From Microstegium vimineum (Eukaryota; Streptophyta; Magnoliopsida; Poales; Poaceae): a stretch of DNA of 64,000 nt. The DNA is taken from contig CM039119.1 of NCBI GenBank assembly GCA_022036555.1, forward strand, positions 434,001-498,000, in the 5' to 3' direction. The first letter of the stretch is position 1. Each line of letters opens with the position of its first letter. Shown here piece by piece: positions 43,713-53,959 of this stretch. The notes under the pieces were generated by a model. It made no database searches, was not told the origin of the DNA, and saw only the letters and a list, made by a program, of their open reading frames with translations. Position numbers and translations under genes: made by a program.

Positions 43713-45150
43713 ATGTCCCCCAGGGTTGGGCGGGACGACATCCGGCCCCAGGGGATGGATGGCATCGGGTGGACGTTCATCACATCAACATTAGATACCC
43801 TTATCTATACCTAATAATAAAGAGGCAAAATTTCAGCCTCTTTTTTTCATCCATCCATTCGGTCTACCTCCCTCCAACTAGTAGACAATGAAGAGTTTCT
43901 TCCATCTAGAATTATATATATATAACCACACCGGTACTAAAACAAAACAAAAGAGCTTCAAATCAAAAGGACACATGCATGACTAAACAAGTAAGGACAA
44001 CATCAAAGTTGAGATTGAAAAAATCAATTCCTGTTGCAACACACCGACATATTTGGTAGTATATATTTATATCCGAGAAAAGGGTGTCATATGCATGCAT
44101 GCAAATTCAATTAATGATGATCAAGTAGCTAACAAGTACTATATATAATTACTGTTCTGCTTTGTCTCCAGTCTGTAGAAGAGCTTATGTATATGTATAC
44201 TTTATCAAAAAAAAGAAAAAAGAAGAGCTTATGTATAGACTAATCATACTCCGTATGTGTGCATGTATATATTTGGATGGATGGCTAGCCCGGCCGACGC
44301 CTCGATCTACATTCTACAACTGTAGCGGCCGGCCGGCGGCAGTGATGGGTTTCAAGTCAACCCTCCGGTGCCGCAGCAGCAGGACAGCAACTGGGAGATC
44401 CGGGTGGCGCTGCTGCTGAGCTGAGCCTCCTCCTCCAGGTCCTCCTCATCTTCCTCGGCCCCATGCGCAAGCGCGCCGCCTTTGCGACGACGTCCCGCAT
44501 CACCATCTGGTCCTGCTACCTCCTCGCCGACTGGGTCGCTGACCTTGGCCTCGGCCTTATCCTAAACAACATGGGTAACATCGGCGGTGGCGGAGGGAAC
44601 TCCACATCCAGCTTCGGCCTCAAGCGCGGCGGCGGAGGCGGCAATAACAGCGCCAGCAGCAGCAGCAGCCCAATCATCTTCGCGTTCTGGACGCCGTTCC
44701 TGCTGCTCCACCTGGGCGGGCCGGACACCATCACGGCCTACTCGCTGGAGGACAACGAGCTGTGGCTCCGCCACCTCATCGGCCTCCTCTTCGAGCTCTT
44801 CTCCGCCGCCGTCATCTTCTTCTGCTCCCTGCGCGGCAACCCCTGATCCACGCCACCGTGCTGGTGTTCGTCGTCGGCGTCATCAAGTACGCGGAGCGCA
44901 CCTACTCGCTCTACTGCGGCAGCCTGGAAAGGTTCCGCGCCAACATACTGGGCCCCCCTGCTGAGCCCGGTCGCAACTACGCCAGATTCATGACTGAGTT
45001 GGACTCCAAGGAAAAGGCCGGCCTGGACGCGGAGATCGCTATACCTGAACGCAACAAGAAGAAGAGAGACGACGACCTGGATGCGGACGCGGATGCGGAG
45101 GAGGTGACGGCGACGGCGACGATCCGCGACAATTAAGGGCAAGGAGGCGC

Positions 45151-45310
45151 AGGCGTACTGTTTCTTCGGTATATCTTCCGGCGCCTCTTCTTGGACCTCG
45201 TCCTGAGCTCGAAGCAGCGGAGGATGGCCCAGGCGTACTGTTTCTTCGGTATATCTTCCGGCGCCTCTTCGTGGACCTCGTCCTGAGCTCGAAGCAGCGG
45301 AGGATGGCCC
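45151..45310 (+). repeat. 80-bp tandem duplication inside the pseudogene
   Basis: Two head-to-tail copies (45151-45230 and 45231-45310) both start AGGCGTACTGTTTCTTCGG, and differ at one base (CTTCTTGG versus CTTCGTGG). Because 80 is not a multiple of three, it shifts the frame. Confidence 0.9.
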
Positions 45311-45911
45311 AGGCCTTCTTCCTGGAGCGGCGAGGCGTTCGAGACCATGGAGCTGGCCGGAGCTCGGCTTCGTGTACGACATGGTGTACACCAAGGGCGG
45401 CCCCGTTGCCCACACGAGCAAAGGCAGCTGGGTGCTCCGTCTGCCTTGTCTCTGCGCTCGTCGTCTTCTTCCGCGCCGACAAGCAGATGATGATGATGAT
45501 GAGCCGCGTGGACGTGAGCATCACCTACGCGCTGCTGCTGGGCGGGGTGGCGCTGGCAATGCATGCTCTTAGCCTCCGACCGCGCGGCGGCCTTCCTCCA
45601 CAGGCAGCGGTGGCTGGCGGAGGTAGCGACGAGGTGGCGGCGGCGGCGGTGGGAGTCACGTCACTGGTCGCGGGCGGTCGCACAGCTCAACCTCATCGGC
45701 TACTGTACTGTACTGTACTGGAAAGCCAGACGTTTACGACTGGGCAGGTCAGTGCTGGCTCAGGGTGTCCAGGCTGCTGGGCCTGGGCGTCGCGTCCGTC
45801 CCGCCACAGATCCTCCAGGACTTGCTCTTCATTCGCCACCAGTCGCTTACACTAAGAGAGTAGTTGAAACGACACAGCAGCGGTCGTTTCCCTGCTGGTG
45901 GTGGAGTGAAG

Positions 45912-46765
45912 TGTTAGAAGAAGCCCAATTGATAATTCCTATAAATTTCAAAGGCTCACTCACACATGCATGGTATGGTGGGGGACTATAGTCCCACCTT
46001 GCTACTTTAGAGGGAGTGAGCCTCACTTAAAAGGGTGAGCTATCCCCATCTAGTTGAAGCTATGGGAGTGAGAGGGAAAAGCAAGAAACTCATGTGCTCA
46101 CCTCGCCTGAGGGGCACGGGCGTGGGCCTCGTGCTCCTTTTGCCACTCGTTATTTTTGCATGCATGGAGTGATTGACACTTACCTTAATACGGTGATTGG
46201 CGCGGCTGATTACTTACCATCTGCCGCGGCGCGTCCTGCCTATATACTGGAGAGACGTCTCCCTCATTGGCTACCGGTGTTACTTCTCCTCCTTGTACCT
46301 CTGTGCTGAGCCGCCGTCCTCGCCTTCTCCATCCCGCCGCCGCCGTGTCATCGGCGCCGGGAGAGCAGGTGTCCGAAACCCACGTCCTCTCGTGTCCCTG
46401 CACGGGGTAGGGGGCGTATAAGGTTTTTGGGAAGCGCCGTCGCGACTGCTCGCTGTCCGTCTACTTCCCCCTACGCCGGCGTCCACTGGTCTTCACCGCC
46501 GGTCTGCTTCGACTACTATTGCGCTAGCTCCTCTAGTGCCGACAACCCCACTGTAAAAATGTTTCTCTCTTTGTTCGTTCTTATGTTTATCGTGTTGCTA
46601 GCACTGAGTATATCGAGATTGCCTTTGATCGTAGTGTTAGCATGTTCGATTCATGTTTTAGTAGACCGTGTATCTGTGATAGGTTTGCTTATGATACACG
46701 TTGTTATAATTGTTGTCCTTATTACTGAAATTAAATTCATTGCTAATTCGCCTCTATTTTCAACC
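45912..46765 (+). mobile_element. Solo LTR (probably Ty1/copia) inside the DUF4220 pseudogene
   Basis: Starts TGTTAGAAGAAGCCC and ends ..TATTTTCAACC, with flanks TGAAG (45907-45911) and CGAAG (46766-46770), 4 of 5 matching. It has a TATA-like CTATATACT near 46238 and a GC-rich leader, as LTRs do. The canonical terminal CA seems mutated. There is no internal retroelement sequence. 854 bp. Confidence 0.6.
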
Positions 46766-47841
46766 CGAAGAAGGTGCCCATTTCCCTTTTCCCTTTTGTT
46801 TTATCAGACGCAAGGGGCCGGATTTCCCCTGCTGACATTGAGGAGTCCTTCATCCTGGAGATGTTCTTCCGTGGTGTCAAGGCCATGGCTGACGACCTGC
46901 TGCTCCGTCGTCGTCGTCGTCGTCGAGGAGGACAGAGACGACGACAACAGACAGCATGATGGGCGGCGACATTGAGCAGGTGCTCAACTGCCGAGGAAAG
47001 ATTACAATCGACCGACCGACTTGCCGCAGAAATCAAGGAAGAAGAAGGCCAGCTCGGGACCGACGACAAGGCCGAGCTCATCATGGACAGCGTGACGAGC
47101 AAGGACTTCGACGAGTCGCTGCTGCTGTACGTGGCACATCACATCGCCACCGACCTGTGCGTGCCGCCACGTGGAGCGTGAGGGGCCGCGAACCCTAAAT
47201 ACCATCGAGTTGCAGGCCATTGCCGAGACCCTGTCGCAGTACATGATGTACCTGCTCATCAAGCAGCCGGAGATGCTGTCGGCGAGGACGACGGGCATCT
47301 GGCTGATGCGTTACCGTGACACGTGCGAGGAAGCTCGCAAGTTCTTCGACTCCATGGCGGCGTGTTGGAACCCTGCAGACCACGACCACGACGACGCACG
47401 CGCGGATGCTGCTGCTGAGCGTGAACACGTCAGAGAAGCCAACGGTGGTGAAGGGCGACGACGACAGCAGCTGTTCGACGCGGTCATCCTGGCCAAGGCG
47501 CTCCGGGAGCTGGACGAGTCGCGCTCATGTGGGAACTCTTGTCGGGGGTCTGGGTGGATATGCTGCTATACGCGGCGCGCAGCTGCCTGGGAAGCACACA
47601 CGTGCGGCACCTCAGCCGTGGCGGCGAGCTCATCACCATCATCTGGTTCCTTTATGGAGCACATGCATGGGCCTCGGCAACGCGCACGACGACGTCGACA
47701 AGGTGGACGTCCCGGCGGCAAAGCTCATCGTCCACTATTAATATCATCAGGTCGTATTCTTTATATATATAATTTTATTAAGTTTGAGACGATCATGCAT
47801 ATTCTTGCATCGATCTTCCATTACAGACAAATGATCTATAG

Positions 47842-47845
<4 letters not shown>

Positions 47846-47903
<58 letters not shown>
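47846..47903. repeat. (TA)n microsatellite
   Basis: About 58 bases of pure TA shortly after the end of the pseudogene. Confidence 0.9.
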
Positions 47904-47904
<1 letters not shown>

Positions 47905-47906
<2 letters not shown>

Positions 47907-48590
47907 ACCAAAACGGTGACCATAGAAGGGTGAACGAGACCTCAATTTTCTTTCATAATATTAGGCCGCCTTCCAAAATCACCGTCGAGAACGTGAAGCA
48001 AATAGCACTGTGATTGATGTCCACGATGACCCAAATGATTGAGTGACTGTTCCCTAAGAACACAACGCGACACCATAAACTCAAATGAAAAGCACTCACG
48101 AAACAAAAACTCTGAGAATGTAGCACTCAACTCCTATAGAGAAGGAGCAAGAGCCCAACCAAAAATACTTAGACCAACTGATGACAAAAGTACTTTAGAA
48201 AGTTCATTAGGATGTTATAGAAAATCAACGCAAAAAAAAACGAAACTTAATCGGAGTTCAAACGAGCAAGAACCGGACGAAACAACATATTTGTAGAGGG
48301 GGCTGGACTCTCCACTACACTACCTCAGATAGTCTACTATGGTAAAAAAAAATCAGAAACTCGACTCAGCGAAAAGATTCTATTCTCGGTTTGTGCAGCA
48401 AGGGCGGACAGTCCGCAAAGTCCGGGGTACGGTCACGCTGAAAGCGAGAACGATGGCGTGACTGTCTAGGATAAAACACAGCTCCGGGATGAAAGCAAGA
48501 TCCACGCGGATTTCGGCCATGGCGAGAAATCCCCTTGCATTTGGAAGCCCATCACCTGGGAGATGGCGACCTGAGCTCCATATATACTTT
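47905..48590. other. Unassigned, retroelement-like sequence
   Basis: No gene. GGCGGACAGTCCGCAAAGTCCGG near 48410 resembles the GGACCGTCCG-type words of grass LTRs, so this may be an LTR fragment. Not resolved. Confidence 0.3.
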
Positions 48591-48595
48591 CCTCA

Positions 48596-48829
48596 GACTA
48601 TCTCCAACAACCATAACCGAACATACAGTACCTATTTATCCTTTGGGTAGCGCTGCAGACAAAGGATTCTATACCTATTTTTCATCTTCTCCAACAACAA
48701 GATCCAAAAGACAATTCTTTCTGCAAATAAGTCTTCAGGAAAGAGGATACTTAGATTTAGTTTATGCCTCTTCTGAAACCATTTTGGGTTTGGTGTCTCC
48801 AAATGAGTCTCCTCTTGGAGACAATAGTC
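48596..48829. mobile_element. PIF/Harbinger-type MITE, 234 bp
   Basis: Flanked by TCA (48593-48595) and TTA (48830-48832). Termini GACTATCTCCAACAACC and (other strand) GACTATTGTCTCCAAG are related. It adjoins the next element, sharing the TTA. Confidence 0.55.
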
Positions 48830-48832
48830 TTA

Positions 48833-49812
48833 GACTATCTCCAACAGACAGACCCAAACCCAAATATAGGTCCTACACAGTACTTTTGACTATCAAAAAC
48901 AACCTCCAACAGAGGACCCAAACACCTCACGCATTTTGCCTACCGGCTGGAGGGACACGCAAAAAGGCATCGCGAGCTCCTCGCTATGCAAATCTCTCCG
49001 TCCTCGTCCACTCCCCGCGCCCTCTCTCCATCCTCGCCGGGGCCGAGCTCCCCACGCTCGCGCCCGCGGCCGAGCTTGCCCACTCGAGTCCGCAGAGGCC
49101 GGGGCGGAGCTCCCTCGCCCGCGCGGTGGTCGTCCGAGGCCGACTTCGCGCGCGCCCGCGGAGGCCGGGGTGGAGCTCCCCCACGCCGGCACCCGCGGCG
49201 GCCGCTCGGGGCCGAGCTCGCCCGCGCGTGCCCACGGCGGCCAGGTCGGACCTCCCCGGCGCCCACGCGGCGGCCGCCGGGCCCGAGCTCGCCCGCGCGC
49301 GCCCGTTCCGGTGCTCTACGGATTCCTCGGTGCGGAGGCATGGTCGGCGGCAGTGGCGGAGCCAAGGGGGCGCTGGCAAGGGCCATGGCCCCCCCTAACA
49401 TTTGGCACTAACAAAAATTACTAGTATTTTTTCATATATATTTTTAAAATTAAGAGAGTAAAAGTAACAATATTCTTATATTATACACCTATCAATGTCC
49501 TCTAAATTATAAAAGTATACACCTATCAATGTCATCTAAATTATAAAATCACACAAAAAGAGTTGTTTTCGATTTTTGTAAGTTAAATTTTTATAGTTGG
49601 CCCCCCTATGGATAATTCCTGGCTCCGCCACTGGTCGGCGGCGTACGGCTTCCTTGGCGCGGAGGCGTGGTCGGCAGCGTGCTTCAAAGCTCCGCCGACA
49701 GTATTTTTAGGTTTGCGTTCGCTGTTGGAGTTCGGTATTTTTGCGTGTGCTTTTCTTTTGCTGTGCGCGACCCAAACCCCTGAAATTTGGGTCGGCACTA
49801 TTGGAGATAGTC
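48833..49812. mobile_element. PIF/Harbinger-type element with GC-rich cargo and a nested hAT MITE
   Basis: TTA on both sides (48830-48832, 49813-49815). The inverted termini are GACTATCTCCAACAG and GACTATCTCCAATAG, extending to CCCAAACCCAAAT-like subterminal words. The interior (about 48990-49340) is very GC-rich with repeated GAGCTC..CGCGCCC units. ORFs there (for example 48535-49398) are open in many frames because of composition and show no recognisable protein. Confidence 0.62.
49351..49633. mobile_element. hAT-type MITE, 283 bp, perfect 8-bp target duplication
   Basis: Termini CAGTGGCGGAGCCA and TGGCTCCGCCACTG are perfect inverted repeats. Flanks are GTCGGCGG (49343-49350) and GTCGGCGG (49634-49641). 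It lies inside the PIF-type element and is therefore younger. Confidence 0.82.
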
Positions 49813-49965
49813 TTAGGGTGGCTCGTGAGTGCTTTCATTTGCATGGATATCGTCATGGAGCAAATATTCCTTTCTGAACTGAATCTTGTATTTATTTCAT
49901 TATTTGACTACATTCAAGTATGTATTGCCACGTCTGCCACTGCCACTTTGAACTTAGTCAGGGAA

Positions 49966-50900
49966 GAAGACCTCGCAGCTGAACTTCATCGGGCAAGCCG
50001 AGCGCAACAGTTACCAGTAAGGTTAGTCTCCGTGGGAGTGTCAATAGAGTTTCATTCACATTAAATATGTTGCCACATAGGTAATTTCGATAACATGACA
50101 ATGCATTTAAGAAGAGAGATGTGAAATGGGTTTCGATGAAACTCTCTTGGTATGAATACTAACTCTCTCTGAGTCATGAATGCATATGAAACTATAAAAC
50201 GAAACTCTTTGTTGAGAGTGGTTATTGCATCCAAGTTTCATTTCATTTTATATGTGACGTGACAGTCTAGGAGACTGGCCTAACAAATTAAGGTGGTGGA
50301 TACGGGCGACGATTGCATCCCTGAAGGCGTGAACACGTCGGATCGGAGAAAGCCATCGGTACGTACGATGAAGGGTGCGCGCGACCGTACCGGCCGGAGC
50401 TCACCCCTCATATATGTGGTGGGAGGTCAGGTCATCACGGAGCTGTGGACTGTGGCCCGGGGGAGGGGGGGGGGGATGCTGATGTACGCAACGGCCAGGT
50501 GCTATGAGCATGCACATCTATCCGGCAGAGCAAAAATTATATTTTTCATAGCGGTCGTGGAGTCTATCCAACTACTGTTGATTCTATCGAGATAACATGG
50601 CTAATATATAAATCAAAGTGGGATCCACATAGTCAAATCAGGGTGACTTTATCAAATCCCTAAACAAATAAGGATGGTTCACATATACTTTCCGACCGCT
50701 ATTAGAACCGGTGATGCATTTATGCTCATGATGCACATGCATGCATGGGGCTCGGCGGCATGTACCACATCCCAGGAAGGGGACGCCAAAGCCAAGCTCA
50801 TAGTCAGAGACCAGTAGTAGGAGGCAGCTCGCTTATCGATCGTCTATGCATCTTCATTCGCTTCCCGTCGTTGCTCTTACTTTTATTACCAACAAGTTTT
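49966..50900 (+). pseudogene. Third DUF4220/DUF594 copy, mostly deleted relic
   Basis: Three pieces keep the order of the intact gene. 49966-50010 matches the KTSQLNLI region (GAAGACCTCGCAGCTGAAC). 50295-50500 matches the stretch from the SVNTT..KGDRS region to the MLTYAAGKC region. 50726-50900 matches the last 30 codons (MGLGDMY..IQAGDAKAKLIVRDQ) and the first part of the 3' flank. Two small inverted-repeat insertions separate them. The N-terminal half is absent. Confidence 0.75.
50022..50284. mobile_element. MITE-like insertion within the third DUF4220 relic
   Basis: Begins GGTTAGTCTCC and ends GGAGACTGGCCTAAC, with GTTTCAT..and ATGAAAC-like internal inverted words. It interrupts homology to the DUF4220 gene exactly. 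Superfamily undecided. A smaller insertion with AGCGGTCG / CGACCGCT termini lies at about 50549-50706. Confidence 0.5.
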
Positions 50901-51224
50901 TTTTTTTTGGAATACCTGATTTACCAAGCGTTGAGTATTATCACACTGAACATCGATCACCTATATGATGGACTTTCTACCTGTTCTATGTTCTTCGAGT
51001 GAGTGTTTCAATGCCTATCAACAACCACGCGCGTGTTCACAGCTAGCCCTGAAAACAACCGAAATCATCAACAGAAAAAGATGAGTGTTTACATGTGTAT
51101 AGAGAGTTACATTGTAGTAGTAAGCTTGTGTACATCGCAACCGGGAAGAAGATGCTAACACACACATACACATATAGAGATTAGAGAGTGATCTCACAGC
51201 AATGCGCGCGGCGCGCGAATGCAT

Positions 51225-53104
51225 TCATTCGGACTCAGCAGCAGCCTCTGCTGGTGCTGCTGCTGCTTCGTCAGCCTGATGATGCATGTCCTCCTTACTG
51301 CTCTCGGTGTGGCCACCTGCTGCTGCTGCTGCTGCAGGTTTAGCTTCTGCCGCAGCTTCTTCTTTCGTTGGACCAGTATCATCCGGCAAGGGGTCCAGGA
51401 CGGCGAAGCCCCTGGCCGCCTCGATGATGGCCACCGGCAGGCCGAGGCACTTGTCCACGATCTCCTTCTTCATCTCCTCCAGCTGCTTGATGAGCAGGTC
51501 TTCTTCCTTCTTGCCGCCTTCCTTCTTGCGCTGGTCGTCGTACTCCCTCCTGAAGAGCTTCCAGGCGTCGTCCCCTTCCAGCTTGGGCGGGCGGACCACG
51601 AGGCCCGTGCGCGCCATCGTCTTGGCGTCGTCCTCCTTGCGGCAGGTGACGAGCACGGCGCCCCTGTGCTCCCCCTTGGGCAGCCCGTACGCGAGCCGGT
51701 CCCCCCACTCGCCCTCCGCCGGCGGCTGCAGCGTCAGGTTGCTGTACCAGCACCCGTCGCCGTCGTCGTCGCGCCGGTACGCCCGGATGTCGTCGAACAC
51801 GATCATGTACGACGTCTTGGACAGGCTCATGTTCAGGATGTACAGCAGCACACCGATTTTGGATGTCTCGACGGCACGGCTGTTGTCGACCTTCTCCTTG
51901 AGCAGCTCCTCGAAGATGCGATCCTCCTCCTCCTTTGCCTGCATGCTGTTGGCATCTTCAGCACCGGCGTCGGTGGCGACGACGTTCCCCTCCTCCTTCT
52001 TCGTGGCACCGTCGGACGTCTCCTTCTTGGCGGTGATCTCCGCCTCCTGGTTCTGCTCCTGCCCGGCAACGACTCCGGCGCCGGGGCGGCGGCGGGCCAC
52101 CATCTCCTCGGCCGCCTTCTTCCGGAGTTGGGCAGTGGCTTCCGGGTTATCCACCATGATCCTTTTCTTCTCGTCGTCCTTGGCTTTTGAGACGACCTTG
52201 GATTTGTCGACGATGTCCTCGACCTTGGCGGTGTCGAGGCCGAGGTTGTCGAGCATCCGGTAGAGGAGGTTGAAGCGGTCCTCCGAGTCCGGCGGGCCGA
52301 CGCACACCCACAGCCGGAGCGCGAAGTTGTCCTTGGCCTTGTCGTGCACGAACACTTCTGCGCCAGCGCCGTCTTGCCGCTGCCGTGGACGCCGGCGATG
52401 CCCGCCGCCCGGAACATCGTCTGCTGCTCCGACTCCGACGACCCGTCGTCGGCGGGGGCGGCCACGAGGGCGTCGATCACCTCGCCGGCCTCCTTGTCCC
52501 ACCCGTAGATCCTCTCCTCGTCCACGTAGCTCGTCGTCCACTCGTAGTACTGCTCCGGCTCCAGCACGTTCTGGGTCAGCCGGAGCAGCAGCTTCACTGA
52601 CACGTCGCCATCCTTGTTTCCTTCCTTCTCCTCCCCCTGCTGCTGCTGCTTCTTGCTGCTTTGCTGCTGCGACGCCCGGGGCTTGCAGGGGATGCAGCCG
52701 GTCATCGCCGACGCCGGCTTGCTGTCGTCGGCATCACCACCGGCAGAGCTCTCCGCCTTGGCGTCCTGCTGCTCACGTGGCTGCTTGCTGCGTTGCTTCA
52801 ATGCAGCCCTGATGAGGGGCAGCAGGTTGCTCAGCTCCTCCCTCTTGCTCCGGGGAAGGACCTTGTCGTCATCGTCTACCTTCTTGCCGTCGTCTTGCAG
52901 TGGCGGCGTTGAGATCTTGGCCCTGATCTGTTCGAGGACCTCGAAGATGGCAACCAGGTCCTCCCTCTCATTAAGAGGTCTGTCGTCCATGCCGTCGAAA
53001 TCCTTACACAGCCACAGCTCATCCACCATGGGCCGCAGCACCTGCAGCTTGTAGCTCTCTTCTCCACTCTCATCAGTCTGCTTCGCCATGTCTGTTTTGT
53101 TCAT
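51225..53104 (-). CDS. NB-ARC ATPase protein without LRR, one frameshift
   Basis: From the ATG at 53104 (or 53089): an N-terminal region of about 195 residues with an acidic/Gln-rich middle, then NB-ARC. The P-loop GVHGSGKTALAQK is at about 238-250. At 52354-52355 one base is missing, and the frame continues with FALRLWVCV (RNBS-A), YMIVFDDI (kinase 2), GAVLVTCRKEDDAKTMA (RNBS-B) and KCLGLPVAI (GLPL). The total is about 626 residues, ending in an Ala/Glu-rich tail at 51225; there is no MHD motif and no LRR. Between RNBS-A and kinase 2 lies a Lys/Glu-rich insertion of roughly 110 residues not found in ordinary plant NLRs. NB-ARC modules are ATP/ADP switches, mostly in immune receptors. The function here is unknown. 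No intron. The frameshift is either real or a sequencing error. Confidence 0.75.
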
Positions 53105-53152
53105 CAGTGTGTATGTAGATGGAGATGGATGTCACTGATTGCCCATGCTTGG

Positions 53153-53160
53153 TTTATATA
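53153..53160 (-). promoter_or_regulatory. TATA box of the NB-ARC gene
   Basis: TATATAAA on the minus strand lies about 50 bases upstream of the ATG at 53104. This predicts a short leader of about 20-25 bases, or about 40 if the ATG at 53089 is used. Confidence 0.55.
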
Positions 53161-53164
53161 ATAA

Positions 53165-53955
53165 CAGTACCAAGACTCATCATCAGATGCTTGCTCACTT
53201 GATGAGCAAAGCAGCGATGCGATCCTATGCTCCTCTTCCTTCCTCCCCGCCCTCCCCCCCCCCCCCCCCAGGCCTTTAGCTTTAACCTTGGACAAGATAC
53301 AAAAAAAAAGACCCTGCATTCTGCAGACAAGGCGAACTGAAGCCGGCCAGTGTGGCTGCTTCTGCTCACCCAGCAACTTTGAACAAATCTGTCTACCTAC
53401 CAAAGAGTGACACCCAAGTAACGAACCAGCATCTGATCTCACCTTGATGGATCCCTTTAGGCCTGTTTTGATGGGTCTCTCAGCAAGCGATCCCTTATCC
53501 AAAAAAAATAAAAAAAACGAGAAAAAACATTGATCATGATACACAGACTAATGTACCAGGCTGGATCATCACATGGTTCCTGACCAGCAAGCCAAAAAAG
53601 GAGAAAACAGAATAGAACCAATCTTTAGTAAATCGATGAATCGATTCATCCATTTGCTTTCTTAAAACATTCTTCTGTAACACTCTAGAGCTTTTTTTTG
53701 TTACATTCCTTTGATTGAATACAAGCAGTAGGCAGCAGGAGAGTTTTATTTCTATACATACAGGTATACAATGCTGCAGGTGAGGTCAGTAAAGCAGGGA
53801 TGCAGACAAGGGCAGATAACAACCCAGGTCAACCTAAGTTGGCTGGATGTGGGATCAGATCATCAGAAACAAAAACAACAGTGTGTGATGAAGCTAGTTA
53901 TTGTCAATTTTTCTAGCTAGCAGTAGCAACTCCTCGGAACAGCAATGGCTGCAGC
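53165..53955. other. Intergenic, no gene seen
   Basis: Upstream region of the NB-ARC gene and 3' flank of the metallophosphoesterase gene. A C-run lies near 53256-53270. Short ORFs show nothing recognisable. Confidence 0.5.
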
Positions 53956-53959
53956 AGAA

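Larger units (their letters stand above)
35380..44340. other. Intergenic region between DUF4220 paralogues, no gene seen
   Basis: It holds the inverted-repeat elements, minisatellite and dispersed local repeats listed separately. Stretches 35400-36150, 37100-37400, 39150-40450 and 41030-41380 show nothing I can support beyond AT-rich sequence and short ORFs. Confidence 0.5.
44345..47741 (+). pseudogene. DUF4220/DUF594 pseudogene, paralogue of the gene at 32978
   Basis: It follows the intact gene nearly end to end: ATG at 44345, WSCYLLADWVADLGLGL (44510), HLGGPDTITAYSLEDNELW (44710), IHATVLVFVVGVIKYAERTY (44850), FFLERR near 45320, IMDSVTSKDFDESLLL (47080), SQYMMYLLIKQPEML (47235) and HLSRGGELITIIWFL (47610). 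Frameshifts occur after residue ~10, after RGNP (44842), in the 80-bp duplication at 45151, and several more times. A solo LTR sits at 45912-46765. Large parts of the middle (the second membrane block) are altered. It cannot make a full protein. Confidence 0.88.

Noticed and set aside
48535..49398. 287-residue ORF as a gene
   Set aside because: It crosses the boundary of two transposons and depends on the GC-rich interior of one; no domain is seen.
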